Positions 46,741 through 55,615 of a stretch of DNA of 64,000 nt are shown in pieces. A program made the position numbers and the translations under genes. The stretch is from assembly GCA_021741145.1 (NCBI GenBank), contig JAIOYK010000007.1:51161-115160 (forward strand). The letters run 5' to 3'. This DNA comes from Rhodospirillum sp. GTDB lineage: Bacteria; Pseudomonadota; Alphaproteobacteria; Rhodospirillales; Rhodospirillaceae. The notes under the pieces were generated by a model that had not been told where the DNA came from, did not search any database, and saw nothing but the letters and a program-made list of their open reading frames with translations. The first letter of the stretch is position 1, and each line of letters starts with the position of its first letter.

Positions 46741-47457
46741 TCACCTCAAGCCCAGTCGGCTGGAGGCATCGCCACAAAAGGCGGCTAAGGCTTCGGTATC
46801 GAGAATCTTCAGGTTGGGGGCCAGGGTGATCAGTCCAAGCTGTTGGAGGCGGGCCAGGGATCGAGACAGGCTTTCGGGTTCAATGCCAATGCGACTGGCG
46901 ATCAACTGCTTGGAAACGGGAAGGCGCCCTTCTCCCGACCAAGCGTTGGCCCGAATCAGGCCCAGCAAATAGGAGGCCAAGCGCTCAACGGGAGGCGTCG
47001 CCCGCAGGAAACGGATCTCTTGCACCAGGTCCACTTGCCGTCGGAACAGGCTGGACAGCATCGCCCGCGCCAAGCCCTTGTCCTCTCGGATCAGGCGGGT
47101 GAATCCGACACCATCCACGCGGACCAATCGGCTTCCCGCGGACGCCATGCCGTCCACCGGATAAAGACCGGAACCGAAGAGCGCGGCCTCCGCGAAGGTG
47201 TCGCCCCGTTCGATGATCGCGATCAAGGTTTCGGCGCCCGAGGGTGCCACGGTTGTCAGGCGGGCCGCGCCATTCAAGACTCCGTAGAAGGCCTCCGCGG
47301 GGATTCCCGAACTGAAGAGGATGGTTCCTTCCGGGTAAGTCATGACTCGGCTGATGGACGCGACTTGGACCAGCGCGGCGTCGTCCAGTTCCGAGAAGAG
47401 GGGACTTTGGGTCAAAGTCCGCAGGTCGTCGGCTTCGCACCGGAAGGAGCGGGTCAT
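46741..47457 (-). CDS. Crp/Fnr-family transcription regulator
   Basis: The 238-residue protein has a cyclic-nucleotide-binding-like sensor half (about 10-130) and a C-terminal helix-turn-helix (SKQLIASRIGIEPESLSRSLARL). The Fnr N-terminal cysteine cluster is absent, so it is not an iron-sulfur oxygen sensor of that kind. Position beside hemerythrin, nor and nos genes suggests a Dnr/NnrR-like nitric-oxide or redox regulator. The ATG overlaps the stop of the preceding regulator gene (ATGA). It converges with cysG, leaving 37 bases. Confidence 0.88.
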   Translation of the reverse strand: MTRSFRCEADDLRTLTQSPLFSELDDAALVQVASISRVMTYPEGTILFSSGIPAEAFYGVLNGAARLTTVAPSGAETLIAIIERGDTFAEAALFGSGLYPVDGMASAGSRLVRVDGVGFTRLIREDKGLARAMLSSLFRRQVDLVQEIRFLRATPPVERLASYLLGLIRANAWSGEGRLPVSKQLIASRIGIEPESLSRSLARLQQLGLITLAPNLKILDTEALAAFCGDASSRLGLR

Positions 47458-48161
47458 CGGGGATCCTCGTCCAAGGCGTGAAGGCCCGCGAATTCGGCGA
47501 GCGCGTCCACGTTCTCAATGCGCATTGCGGTGCGGGACGTGTTCCCGACCCCTTGGGCGGCAAGCCGTCCCAGGGAACGGGAGAGGCTCTCCGCGGTCAT
47601 GCCCAGGCGCGCGGCGAGCTGGCGCTTGCCATGGGGGAGAGTCAGGTCAACTGGGCCGGATGTGTCCGGGTGGTTTTCCCGGGCGAGAGTCACCAAGAAC
47701 ATGGCAAGCCGTTCGGTCGTCGTCCTCAGCTTCATGTCGTTGACTTGGGAGAGCAGGCCCTTCAGACGGATCGTGATCGAGGACAGAAGGCCGAAGACCG
47801 CGGCGTCCTCCGAAAGGATGGCGTTCCAAATATCGTCGGGTGACAGGCGCAGAACGGTTGTTTCAGTGACCGTTTCAGCCGAGGCGGGATGGCGTGGGTC
47901 CCCGCACAGGGCGCATTCCCCAAGGATCTGGGAGGGACCGACGAAGTCCAGGGTGATGTCTTCTGGCGGGACGAACAGGCGAACCCGGCCCTTGATGATC
48001 AGCTCCAGGTGGGTCGAGGACTCCCCGGCCCGGGCCAGGAGAGTGCCGGGCGGGACATCATGGAGCGTGCCCTGTCTCGCCAAATCACGCTTCACGTCTC
48101 TGGATAGCCCGGTGAACAGGGGGCCGGTCATGGCTTCCACGGGAAGGGGACTGGACGGCAT
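47454..48161 (-). CDS. Crp/Fnr-family transcription regulator
   Basis: The protein has 235 residues from the ATG at 48161. The frame continues far upstream, but that part is compositionally unlike protein and overlaps a divergent gene. The sensor domain (about 15-135) includes GECALCGDPRHP, a Cys-x2-Cys pair at an unusual place. The helix-turn-helix KRQLAARLGMTAESLSRSLGRL has almost the same recognition helix as the neighbouring regulator, so the two may recognise similar sites. AGGAA lies upstream. Divergent from the DUF2249 gene across 69 bases. Likely controls the adjoining denitrification genes. Confidence 0.87.
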   Translation of the reverse strand: MPSSPLPVEAMTGPLFTGLSRDVKRDLARQGTLHDVPPGTLLARAGESSTHLELIIKGRVRLFVPPEDITLDFVGPSQILGECALCGDPRHPASAETVTETTVLRLSPDDIWNAILSEDAAVFGLLSSITIRLKGLLSQVNDMKLRTTTERLAMFLVTLARENHPDTSGPVDLTLPHGKRQLAARLGMTAESLSRSLGRLAAQGVGNTSRTAMRIENVDALAEFAGLHALDEDPR

Positions 48162-48230
48162 GGGACTCAATTTCCTACTTTGGGACCAGTGTTCACTCTG
48201 CCTCCAATTGGATGGGAAGGGAAAGGCTTG

Positions 48231-48527
48231 ATGACGGGAAAATCTCCTTCGGCGACCGGGACCTTGCCCCCTTGGGGGCAGGCCGTCCTGGCCGATCCGG
48301 TCGCGGTGATCGATGGATCGGCGATCCTGGCCGCCGGGGGGAGTCCCATGGGGGATGCCATGGCCCAGGTGGACAGGGTGGAGCCTGGGCGGGGATTCGT
48401 GGTGCGGGCACCCTTCGACCCCACCCCCCTGCGGTCCATGCTGGAGGGGATGGGGCTGGAAAGCGCGGCCGCTCTGGGAGAGGATGGCCATTGGCGGGCG
48501 GTGTTCAGGAAGCCACCCGCCGGATAG
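48231..48527 (+). CDS. DUF2249-family protein
   Basis: The 98-residue product has the DUF2249 pattern: a region ending in VEPGRGFVVRAPFDPTPLRSML, then a Trp-Arg ending (GHWRAVFRK). Such proteins are common next to nitric-oxide-related hemerythrin and nor genes, but their role is unclear. AAGG lies 6-9 bases before the ATG. It converges with the hemerythrin gene at 13 bases. Confidence 0.78.
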   Translation: MTGKSPSATGTLPPWGQAVLADPVAVIDGSAILAAGGSPMGDAMAQVDRVEPGRGFVVRAPFDPTPLRSMLEGMGLESAAALGEDGHWRAVFRKPPAG

Positions 48528-48540
48528 CGGAAGGGACTGG

Positions 48541-49053
48541 TCAAGCGTCCTTCCGTTTCGGGTGCGCCGCGGCGATGGTGGCATCCTCCGCCTCTCCGAG
48601 GATTTGAGAGATGGCGGCGAGCAGACCCATCTCCTCCTTCTGCACATGGAAGGTTTCCTGGGCCACCAGGGACTGGGCGTCGGTCCGGAAGGTTTTCCAG
48701 GACGCGGGCGCGATGCCGCCGCATTCGAGAAACACCACCATGGCCTGGCGAACGCGACCCGCCAAGGGGCGGATGTCGTCATGTTCGGCTTGCAGCATTT
48801 CGACCATGAAAGCCGCCCCAGCCTCGGACAGGCGAGGGAAGATATGGGTTTCCTCGAAGGCGAAATGGGCGGTCACATCTTCCTCGATCACCCGGTCCAG
48901 GTGGAGAAGGAATGCCCGGGTGGGCTCGTCCAGGGTGGGCGGGGTGCGCTGGCCAGCGAAACGGTCGAGGTCCGCCAGGGCGGCGAGGGTGGTCTGGTGC
49001 TCGCCGTGGAGGAGGGCGCTCACCTGGGTTTGGTCGAAGAAGTCGTGGGTCAT
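48541..49053 (-). CDS. Hemerythrin HHE domain protein
   Basis: The 170-residue protein begins at the ATG at 49053, which overlaps the stop of the membrane protein gene upstream (ATGA). Metal-binding positions of a four-helix hemerythrin are seen: HGEHQ, HFAFEETHIFP, QAEHDDIR and HVQKEE. It probably binds a di-iron centre and reacts with oxygen or nitric oxide; in this setting a nitric-oxide or oxygen detoxification or sensing role is likely. It is the last gene of the nor-linked run. Confidence 0.88.
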   Translation of the reverse strand: MTHDFFDQTQVSALLHGEHQTTLAALADLDRFAGQRTPPTLDEPTRAFLLHLDRVIEEDVTAHFAFEETHIFPRLSEAGAAFMVEMLQAEHDDIRPLAGRVRQAMVVFLECGGIAPASWKTFRTDAQSLVAQETFHVQKEEMGLLAAISQILGEAEDATIAAAHPKRKDA

Positions 49054-50348
49054 TGCTGAGAAGCCTTGCGTTTGGGGCCGACGGTCCGGTGGTGGGAGAG
49101 ACCCCGGACCAGAACGATGAGGAGAAGGGAAAGCAGGGTCAGGCCCGAGACCATGCCCAACAGGCCCGCGACCCGGATCAGCGGATCCAAGTCCAGGGCC
49201 ATGCCCAGAGCGAGAAAAAAGAGGGCCCCCCCGTGACTCGCTCCGAGGATCGGAGGCGGGAGCTTGGGTTCCAGACGGGGCAGGGGCGCGGGTCGGGCAC
49301 AGAGGCGGACGGACTGCATGGAGGCCAGAAAGGGCACGATCCGTTGGAGCAGGCCGAGCAGAAGGGACAGCAACCAGCCCGGAAGGAGGAAGAGACCGGC
49401 CCATTCCACCGGTAACCAGTCCAGGCGCGCCGCGGCGGCGCAGGCCAGACCGGCGATCCAGCAAACCCAGGACAGGCGAACGAGCCAGAAGGAGGGACCG
49501 AGGCGGGGACGCAGGCGGCGCTTCATGACCTTGGCCATGATCCTCAGGTGCAGGCCCGCGGCCACCAGCAGACCCGCTCCCCCCATCCAGGACAGGAGCG
49601 TGTCGGGCCAGATGGCGCCGAGCAGGGAGACGGCCAGGGAAACGCCCTGGAGGATCAAGGCGGGACGGCCCTCGTTCCGCCTTGGCGGGGTGGCCACGGC
49701 GAGCATGGGCACGAGCACCAGGGAAAAGCCCATGACAAGGCTGCCCATGAGGCCCTGGATGGCCAGCAGGGCGTGAACTCCGGCGAAGGTCTGATGATCT
49801 GGCAAGAAGGCGTGGGTGTAGTCCAAGGCGAGAGCCGCGCCCAGAAGAAGCACGACCAAGAGACCGACCAGGGCCAGGAGATTGCCCAGTAGAACATCTC
49901 CCAGACCCGAGGCGCGGGCCCGCCAGAGCAGATGAGCCCAGACACCAAGGAACAGAAGACCACCGAGGCAGATAGCGCCCACCCCCGCGGCGAGGGCCTC
50001 CACCCGCGCCGCGAGGAACCCATGGATCAGGATGGGCAGGCCGCCGCCAATCAACAGGTAAACCGGGGCCAGGACCCAAGCGGAGGGCGTATCTTGCATG
50101 GTGATGACGGGCAGGATCTGGGGCACGACCAGGATCACGGTCATCACCAGGACGCCGACGGTCACGGCGTGGATGGCCGCCAGTCCGGGACCCGGCCCAC
50201 CGAGCAGGGTGAACGGTGTCTCCGGCCAGACGACGAGGACACCCCAGGCCGTGGTCAGGCTCAGGGAGACGAGGGTGACCGCGATCAGGGGAAAGGCCAG
50301 GGGGAGGAGGCGACGCTCCGCCCCGCCCAAGGGTACTCCGACAACCAT
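49050..50348 (-). CDS. NnrS-like polytopic membrane protein
   Basis: The 432-residue, very hydrophobic protein has about twelve predicted membrane segments. Conserved-looking histidines lie in AAIHAVTVG, ILIHGFLA, VWAHLLW, DYTHAF and GVHALLAI. Topology, length and location with nor genes recall NnrS, a haem/copper membrane protein linked to nitric oxide tolerance, but the N-terminal signature I associate with NnrS is not clear, so I keep the name tentative. It is coupled to the hemerythrin gene downstream; 112 bases without a visible signal separate it from norF. Confidence 0.65.
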   Translation of the reverse strand: MVVGVPLGGAERRLLPLAFPLIAVTLVSLSLTTAWGVLVVWPETPFTLLGGPGPGLAAIHAVTVGVLVMTVILVVPQILPVITMQDTPSAWVLAPVYLLIGGGLPILIHGFLAARVEALAAGVGAICLGGLLFLGVWAHLLWRARASGLGDVLLGNLLALVGLLVVLLLGAALALDYTHAFLPDHQTFAGVHALLAIQGLMGSLVMGFSLVLVPMLAVATPPRRNEGRPALILQGVSLAVSLLGAIWPDTLLSWMGGAGLLVAAGLHLRIMAKVMKRRLRPRLGPSFWLVRLSWVCWIAGLACAAAARLDWLPVEWAGLFLLPGWLLSLLLGLLQRIVPFLASMQSVRLCARPAPLPRLEPKLPPPILGASHGGALFFLALGMALDLDPLIRVAGLLGMVSGLTLLSLLLIVLVRGLSHHRTVGPKRKASQQ

Positions 50349-50460
50349 GGATTCTGGTCCTTTGGGGCGGGATGGGCCTATCTGTGGGTCGGCTCCGGCC
50401 CCCTTGTCTTGTGGATGCGCTCAGGATGACCGGTTCTCGGCGGCGGGCCCTTGAGGATGG

Positions 50461-50781
50461 TCAAGAACCGGTCGGATTTTTCGCCAAGAGGGCCAGGATC
50501 CCGTGACTCGCCAGGACGCCCGCGAGGATCACGCCGACGAAAACAAGGAACAGACCGCGCCATCCCGCCGTGGAGGCCCGCAGATTGAGGAACACCGATA
50601 GGATTTCCCTGGTTTTGAGGAGCGTGCTGGCCACCAGGATCAGCAAGGGAAGCCAGGCCAAAGGGACCTCGCTCCCGCTGTTCTCTCCGGCCAGGGCCGC
50701 GGCGAGGCTCGCGCCCGTCAAGGCGACGAGCAGGCCCCAGGACAGGACAAGGCGGCGAAGCGGCGGTTGGGGAAAGCGCAT
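50461..50781 (-). CDS. norF: NorF-like small membrane protein (COX4-type)
   Basis: The 106-residue protein begins at the ATG at 50781 (MRFPQPPLRRLVLSW). Three membrane segments are seen, in the order of prokaryotic cytochrome oxidase subunit IV: LVLSWGLLVALTGASLAAAL, LAWLPLLILVASTLLKTREI with its Lys-Thr-Arg loop, and LFLVFVGVILAGVLA. NorF proteins accompany NorE and aid nitric oxide reductase function. It follows norE by 5 bases. Confidence 0.8.
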   Translation of the reverse strand: MRFPQPPLRRLVLSWGLLVALTGASLAAALAGENSGSEVPLAWLPLLILVASTLLKTREILSVFLNLRASTAGWRGLFLVFVGVILAGVLASHGILALLAKNPTGS

Positions 50782-50786
50782 GGCGG

Positions 50787-51389
50787 TCACCGGATCAGAT
50801 AGAGGATGGGATAGACCAGCACCCAAATCAGATCGACCATGTGCCAGAAGGCCGTTCCCGTTTCGACCGTTTCCAGGCTTGACCTTCGGGCGCAAACAGC
50901 GAGGATCACCAGTCCCAGGACCACATGGAGGGCGTGGAAGCCCGTGATCAGGTAGTAGAGGGTGAAGAAAGTGTTGGTCTCCAGGCCGATGCCCTCCGCC
51001 GCCTTGGCGGCGTATTCCACCGCTTTGACTCCCAGAAACACCAAGCCCAGAGCGCTCGCCAACCCCAAGAACAGGCGGCATCGGGGACCCCGGTTCTCCG
51101 CGGCCGCCCGCGTCGCCAGGGCGGCCAGGAAACCGCTGGTGACCAGGACCATGGTGTTCAACCCACCGTGAGCCCGGTCGAGTTGGGCCTGACTGGCGGC
51201 GAAAAGGGCCGGGTCCATGACCCGGACACCGCAGACCCCCAGAAGGAAGGCGCCGAACACCATCAGTTCGGACAGGATAAGGATCCACATCAGGGGATTG
51301 CCGGGGAGGGACGATAGGGCGCCCCAGTCGGCCTCCTCCTCCTCGGTCGCGGCCGCTTCGATTGGCGGGATGGCCTGTCCGCCTGTCAT
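50787..51389 (-). CDS. norE: NorE, cytochrome oxidase subunit III-like protein
   Basis: The 200-residue protein begins at the ATG at 51389, overlapping the norD stop. Five membrane segments are seen, with NPLMWILILSELMVFGAFL, ETNTFFTLYYLITGFHALHV and FWHMVDLIWVLVYPILYL, the hallmarks of the COX3 family; the GFHALHV and FWHMVDLIW motifs are intact. NorE is an accessory membrane protein of nitric oxide reductase. The acidic stretch after residue 12 lies in the cytoplasmic N-terminus. Confidence 0.9.
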   Translation of the reverse strand: MTGGQAIPPIEAAATEEEEADWGALSSLPGNPLMWILILSELMVFGAFLLGVCGVRVMDPALFAASQAQLDRAHGGLNTMVLVTSGFLAALATRAAAENRGPRCRLFLGLASALGLVFLGVKAVEYAAKAAEGIGLETNTFFTLYYLITGFHALHVVLGLVILAVCARRSSLETVETGTAFWHMVDLIWVLVYPILYLIR

Positions 51390-53326
51390 GCGGCGATCCC
51401 CTGGTAGAGCCGGGGCAGGGCGCGGGAGAGGCGGGACAGGTCGCCGACGATGGCGTAATGGCCCCGTCCGAACAGGGCCGGGACGTAGTCCCGGGCCTCG
51501 GTGTCCACGGTGACGCCGAACACGCACAACCCCTGGCGCCTTGCTTCCCGGATGGCCTGGCGGCTGTCCTCCACGCCAAAGCGGCCCTCGTAGTGGTCGA
51601 TGTCGTTGGGTTTGCCGTCGGTCAGCACCAGCAACAGGCGTTTGCCGTGGGGCCTTTCTCCCAGGCGTTTGGCCAGATGGCGAATGGCCGCGCCCATGCG
51701 AGTATAGTATCCGGGCTTCAGGGCGGCGACGCGGCGGAGGACAGGGGGGCCGAAGGGGTCGTCGAAATCCTTGACGGTCTGGACCCGCACCCAGTCCCGG
51801 CGGCGGGAGGTGAAGGTGAAGACGGCGTTTTCGTCTCCACAGGCGTTCAGGCCGGACAGCAGGACGGAGAGGGCCTCCTTTTCCACGTCCAGAACCCGCC
51901 GGTTATCCACCCAGGCGTCGGTGGACAGGGAAACATCCATCAGCACCGCCACGGAGAGGTCCCGGGCCGTGGCCCTGGTTTTCAAATAGACCCGATCGCA
52001 GAGCATGCCATTGGCGCACTGATCCACCCGGGCGCGGACCAGGGCCTCCAGATCCAACTCATCTCCGTCGGCCTGGGCACGGTGAGTCACCATTCGGGGC
52101 CGGAGGGCCTCGAACTGGCGGCTGACCCGGGCGATCAGGCGGCGGGCATTGTCATCCGGGCGCCAGTCCTCGCCCTCTTCCTCCGCGGGCTCGGCCACCA
52201 CCCGGCAGTGGTCGGGCAGCAGACATTTCTTTCGATAATCCCATTCGGGATAGGTTCCCCCCCCTGTCAACTGGAGACCGGTATTGGCTTCCGGCGGCAG
52301 GTCCAGGTCCAGGCGGATGCGCGCCGCGGCGCGTTTGTGGTGGGGGGAGAGCGTGATCTCCTCCATGGCGTCGGCGGCCTGACGCGCCCGGTTCGCGTCC
52401 TCGTCGTCATCGGCCCGGTTGACATTGACCATCTCGGCCAGCATCAGGATCTTTTCCATGCGGTTGAGGATCATCGGATCCTTGCGGTCCGCCTGGTCCT
52501 GGGGCTTCCGCCGGGCCTTGCGCTTGCGGGTGTCTCCCCCGCCACCGCCTCCCTCCTCCGGTTCCCCCGTATCGGCGGTGTCCTCGGGGTGTCTTCCGGT
52601 TTCGACGGGGCGAACGTCCCCCCAAAGGGGGACGGGCAGGAAGGGGTGGTAGCCTCGGGGGGCTTGGTACGCCTGAAGGGTCCTCGGATCCGACCCGGTC
52701 ACGGCGTCGAACAGGGCGCCCGCCCGCGCGTCCGGTCGGCTGTCCAGCAGGAGGCCGGTCACGCAGTGCTCGACGATGGCTTCCATGTCCGTCAGGCGGC
52801 GGATTGGCCGGGTGGCCAGGATGGCCCCACGCAGCGCCTTGTGACGGAGGGCCAATCCCGGGAAGGCGCTTAAGGTCGCCTTGGTCGCCAGATGGGCCTG
52901 GCGCAAGCGGCGCAGGTCCTGGCGGAGGGGGTCGGTTTCGGGAGCGTGGGGTTCCGGAGGCGGAGACGCCGCCAGGAACGCGGTCAGCCACAGGTACAGA
53001 TCGCGGTTCAAGTCCCGCGAAGGAAGGATGGCTAGGCGGTCCGGCAGGCAAAGGGCTGTGTCGGACAGGGTCGCGCCGGAGAGGATCTCCGCCGCCATGC
53101 CCAGGCGCTGGCGCCACGTCAGGCGGTGTTGGCTCTCCACCTGACCCGCGGCCGAGAGCTCCACCGTGGGCGGTCCGCCCAGACCGCGGAAGAAGACCGC
53201 GAGCATGGAGCGAATGTCGGCCAGCGCCACCTCGGCTTCGGGGTGGGAGGGATAGCTCGCGCGGTCGCCCACCCAGCGGTGCCAGGCCCAACCAACCTGC
53301 TCCTCCAATTCCAGGATCTTCCACAT
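51386..53326 (-). CDS. norD: NorD, von Willebrand A domain activator of nitric oxide reductase
   Basis: The 646-residue protein has a C-terminal VWA domain (about 435-640) with the MIDAS signature DVSLSTD, threonine in TRMGAAIRH and LVLTDGKPND. A central charged, low-complexity stretch (about 245-285) is rich in Glu, Gly, Lys and Arg. NorD works with the NorQ ATPase to mature NorBC, probably for metal insertion. The start is 4 bases after the norQ stop. Confidence 0.94.
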   Translation of the reverse strand: MWKILELEEQVGWAWHRWVGDRASYPSHPEAEVALADIRSMLAVFFRGLGGPPTVELSAAGQVESQHRLTWRQRLGMAAEILSGATLSDTALCLPDRLAILPSRDLNRDLYLWLTAFLAASPPPEPHAPETDPLRQDLRRLRQAHLATKATLSAFPGLALRHKALRGAILATRPIRRLTDMEAIVEHCVTGLLLDSRPDARAGALFDAVTGSDPRTLQAYQAPRGYHPFLPVPLWGDVRPVETGRHPEDTADTGEPEEGGGGGGDTRKRKARRKPQDQADRKDPMILNRMEKILMLAEMVNVNRADDDEDANRARQAADAMEEITLSPHHKRAAARIRLDLDLPPEANTGLQLTGGGTYPEWDYRKKCLLPDHCRVVAEPAEEEGEDWRPDDNARRLIARVSRQFEALRPRMVTHRAQADGDELDLEALVRARVDQCANGMLCDRVYLKTRATARDLSVAVLMDVSLSTDAWVDNRRVLDVEKEALSVLLSGLNACGDENAVFTFTSRRRDWVRVQTVKDFDDPFGPPVLRRVAALKPGYYTRMGAAIRHLAKRLGERPHGKRLLLVLTDGKPNDIDHYEGRFGVEDSRQAIREARRQGLCVFGVTVDTEARDYVPALFGRGHYAIVGDLSRLSRALPRLYQGIAA

Positions 53327-53330
53327 GGTC

Positions 53331-54149
53331 TCACCCGATCATGGCCGAGAGAACTTCCTGAAGACCGTCCTTCACGTCCCGGTCATCGGACAGGGGTTCG
53401 ATGATGGCGGCGCGAACGGCCTCCTTGAGGGGGCGGCCCGCCTTGACAAGGATGGCGCAGTAGATGAGGAGACGTGTGGAGGCCGCCTCTTCCAGGTCGG
53501 CGCCCGCCATGCCCCGAATACGACCGGCCAGACGGACGAGCAGGCCCGCCATTTCGTCGTCCAGGCCGCTTTCCTTGGCGACGATCCGGGTTTCCTGGTC
53601 GGGGGGAGGATAGTCGAAGTCCCAGGCCAGGAAGCGTTGGCGGGTGGAGGGCTTCAGGCTTTTCAGGACGTTTTGGTACCCGGGGTTATAGGACACCACA
53701 AGCATGAAAGAGGGGGGTGCCGCGATCAGTTCTCCCGTGCGGTCGAGGGGGAGAAGGCGGCGGTCGTCGGTCAAGGGATGGAGGACGACGGTCACATCCT
53801 TGCGGGCCTCCACCACCTCGTCCAGGTAGCAGATTCCCCCCTCGCGGACGGCGCGGGTCAGGGGGCCGTCCACCCATTGGGTCTCGCCGCCCTTGAGAAG
53901 ATAGCGGCCGGTCAGGTCCGCGGCCGTCAGGTCGTCGTGGCAGGCCACCGTATAGAGGGGCAGGCCGAGTTGGACGGCCATATGGGTGACGAAGCGGGTT
54001 TTGCCGCAGCCTGTCGGCCCTTTCAGAAGGAACGGCAAACCATGCCGTTGGGCCTCGGTGAAGAGGGCGCATTCCGCGCCCTGGGGCAAGTAATAGGGGA
54101 GATCTCCGGTGAAGGACGCGGTGGTGTCCTGGGGCGAGGCGTCGCGCAT
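53331..54149 (-). CDS. norQ: NorQ, MoxR/CbbQ-type AAA ATPase
   Basis: The 272-residue protein has Walker A GPTGCGKTRF near 44, Walker B GGICYLDEV near 108, and sensor region VVSYNPGYQ, all as in CbbQ/NirQ/NorQ. GGAGACC precedes the start. It forms the ATPase partner of NorD for activating nitric oxide reductase. It follows norB after 87 bases that hold no recognised element. Confidence 0.95.
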   Translation of the reverse strand: MRDASPQDTTASFTGDLPYYLPQGAECALFTEAQRHGLPFLLKGPTGCGKTRFVTHMAVQLGLPLYTVACHDDLTAADLTGRYLLKGGETQWVDGPLTRAVREGGICYLDEVVEARKDVTVVLHPLTDDRRLLPLDRTGELIAAPPSFMLVVSYNPGYQNVLKSLKPSTRQRFLAWDFDYPPPDQETRIVAKESGLDDEMAGLLVRLAGRIRGMAGADLEEAASTRLLIYCAILVKAGRPLKEAVRAAIIEPLSDDRDVKDGLQEVLSAMIG

Positions 54150-54236
54150 GGTGGTCTCCGTTGTCGGGTGGTGATCGGAAGGGAAAGGGGATGGCGCCCC
54201 CGGGAAGGGCGGCGGTCCGGGGACGCCATCGGGCGG

Positions 54237-55589
54237 TCACTCGGCCGGATTGGGCGCGCCCTGGGGTGTGGACACGCGTCCCCCCTCCCGTCCGGGGATC
54301 GCCAGACTGTAGATGATCAGGGTGACGCCCAGCAGAACCGCCACGCCGGAGCCCAGGCGGTACCAGAAGAACAGGGCGATCTGGTCCTGGACCTCCATGT
54401 AGTTCATGCCCATGACCCGCTGCAGGTGGGTCTGAACCACGCCCGCGAAAGTCAAGGTGAAGGTCATGAAGCACATGCCACCCGTGGTCAGCCAGAAGCC
54501 CCACATATTCAGGGTTTGGTTATAGACCTCCCGTTTCAGCAAGCCGGGCATGGCATAGGTCATCATGGCCACGTTGAGCATCACATAAGCCCCGTAGAAG
54601 GCCAGATGGCCGTGGGCCGCGGTGACCTGGGTGCCGTGGGTGTAGTAGTTCACCGGGGCCAGGGTATGCATGAACCCCCAGACACCGCCGCCGAAGAAGG
54701 CAATCACGGCGCAACCCAGGGACCACAACAGGGCGGCCTTGTTCGGGTGCTTCCGACCGCCCTTCCAAACCATGTAAAAGGTGAAGATGACCATGGCGAA
54801 GAAGGGCACCACTTCCATGGTGGAGAAAACAGAGCCGATCCATTTCCAGTATCCGGGCGTGCCGATCCAGTAGTAATGGTGGCCGGTGCCCAGGATCCCG
54901 GTGAAAAGGGAGAGTCCGACGATCACATAGAGCCACTTCTCCACCACTTCCCGATCCACGCCGGTCAGCTTGATCATCAGATAGGCGAGGATGGAGGCCA
55001 TGATCAGCTCCCAAACGCCTTCGACCCACAGGTGGACGACCCACCACCAGTACATTTTGTCCAGGGATAGATTGCCCGGATTGTAAAAGGAGAAAAGGAA
55101 GAAGATCGCCACGAACCACAGGCCGAGCATGAGCACGTTGGCCACGGCCGTCTTGCGGCCCTTCAACAGGGTGAGAGTGCAATTGTAGAGGAACATCAGG
55201 GAGACGACGACGATTCCCACCTTGATGTAGATCGGTTGTTCCAGGAATTCCCGCCCCTCGTGGATGCCGAACAGGTAGCCGACCACGGCGACCAGGGCCG
55301 CGACAAAGAACAGCCAGAACTGGAGGATGGCCAGTCTGGGGCTGTGCAACTCGGTTTCCGTTTCCTCGGGCAGCAGGTAATAGGTGGCGCCCATGAACCC
55401 CATGAGAAGCCAGACGATCAGGGCATTGGTGTGGATCATGCGGATGACGTTGAAGGGGACCGTCTCCGACAGCAGGTTGGGCATCACGTAGACCGCGCCG
55501 GCCAGTACGCCCACCAAGACCTGAACGAAGAAGAGGACCAGCGCCCCGCCAAAGTAGTAGAGGGCGACCCTCTGGGAAGAATATGTCAT
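54237..55589 (-). CDS. norB: Nitric oxide reductase, catalytic subunit
   Basis: The protein has 450 residues from the ATG at 55589, with GGAGAC upstream. About twelve membrane helices are present, with haem and Fe_B histidines in RMIHTNALIVW, VVHLWVEGVWE (also the catalytic Glu), GTGHHYYWIG and AAHGHLAFYGAYV. This is the short cytochrome-c-dependent form (cNOR), consistent with the separate norC. It reduces two nitric oxide to nitrous oxide in the inner membrane. Confidence 0.97.
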   Translation of the reverse strand: MTYSSQRVALYYFGGALVLFFVQVLVGVLAGAVYVMPNLLSETVPFNVIRMIHTNALIVWLLMGFMGATYYLLPEETETELHSPRLAILQFWLFFVAALVAVVGYLFGIHEGREFLEQPIYIKVGIVVVSLMFLYNCTLTLLKGRKTAVANVLMLGLWFVAIFFLFSFYNPGNLSLDKMYWWWVVHLWVEGVWELIMASILAYLMIKLTGVDREVVEKWLYVIVGLSLFTGILGTGHHYYWIGTPGYWKWIGSVFSTMEVVPFFAMVIFTFYMVWKGGRKHPNKAALLWSLGCAVIAFFGGGVWGFMHTLAPVNYYTHGTQVTAAHGHLAFYGAYVMLNVAMMTYAMPGLLKREVYNQTLNMWGFWLTTGGMCFMTFTLTFAGVVQTHLQRVMGMNYMEVQDQIALFFWYRLGSGVAVLLGVTLIIYSLAIPGREGGRVSTPQGAPNPAE

Positions 55590-55615
55590 TGCTTGTCTCC
55601 GGACATGGATAGCGC

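Noticed and set aside
48162..48782. N-terminal extension of the second Crp/Fnr protein
   Set aside because: It overlaps a supported divergent DUF2249 gene and its composition is not protein-like; the ATG at 48161 gives a normal family length.
49054..50079. Long frame upstream of and fused to the hemerythrin domain
   Set aside because: It is the shadow of the membrane protein gene in another frame; the ATG at 49053 overlaps that gene's stop.
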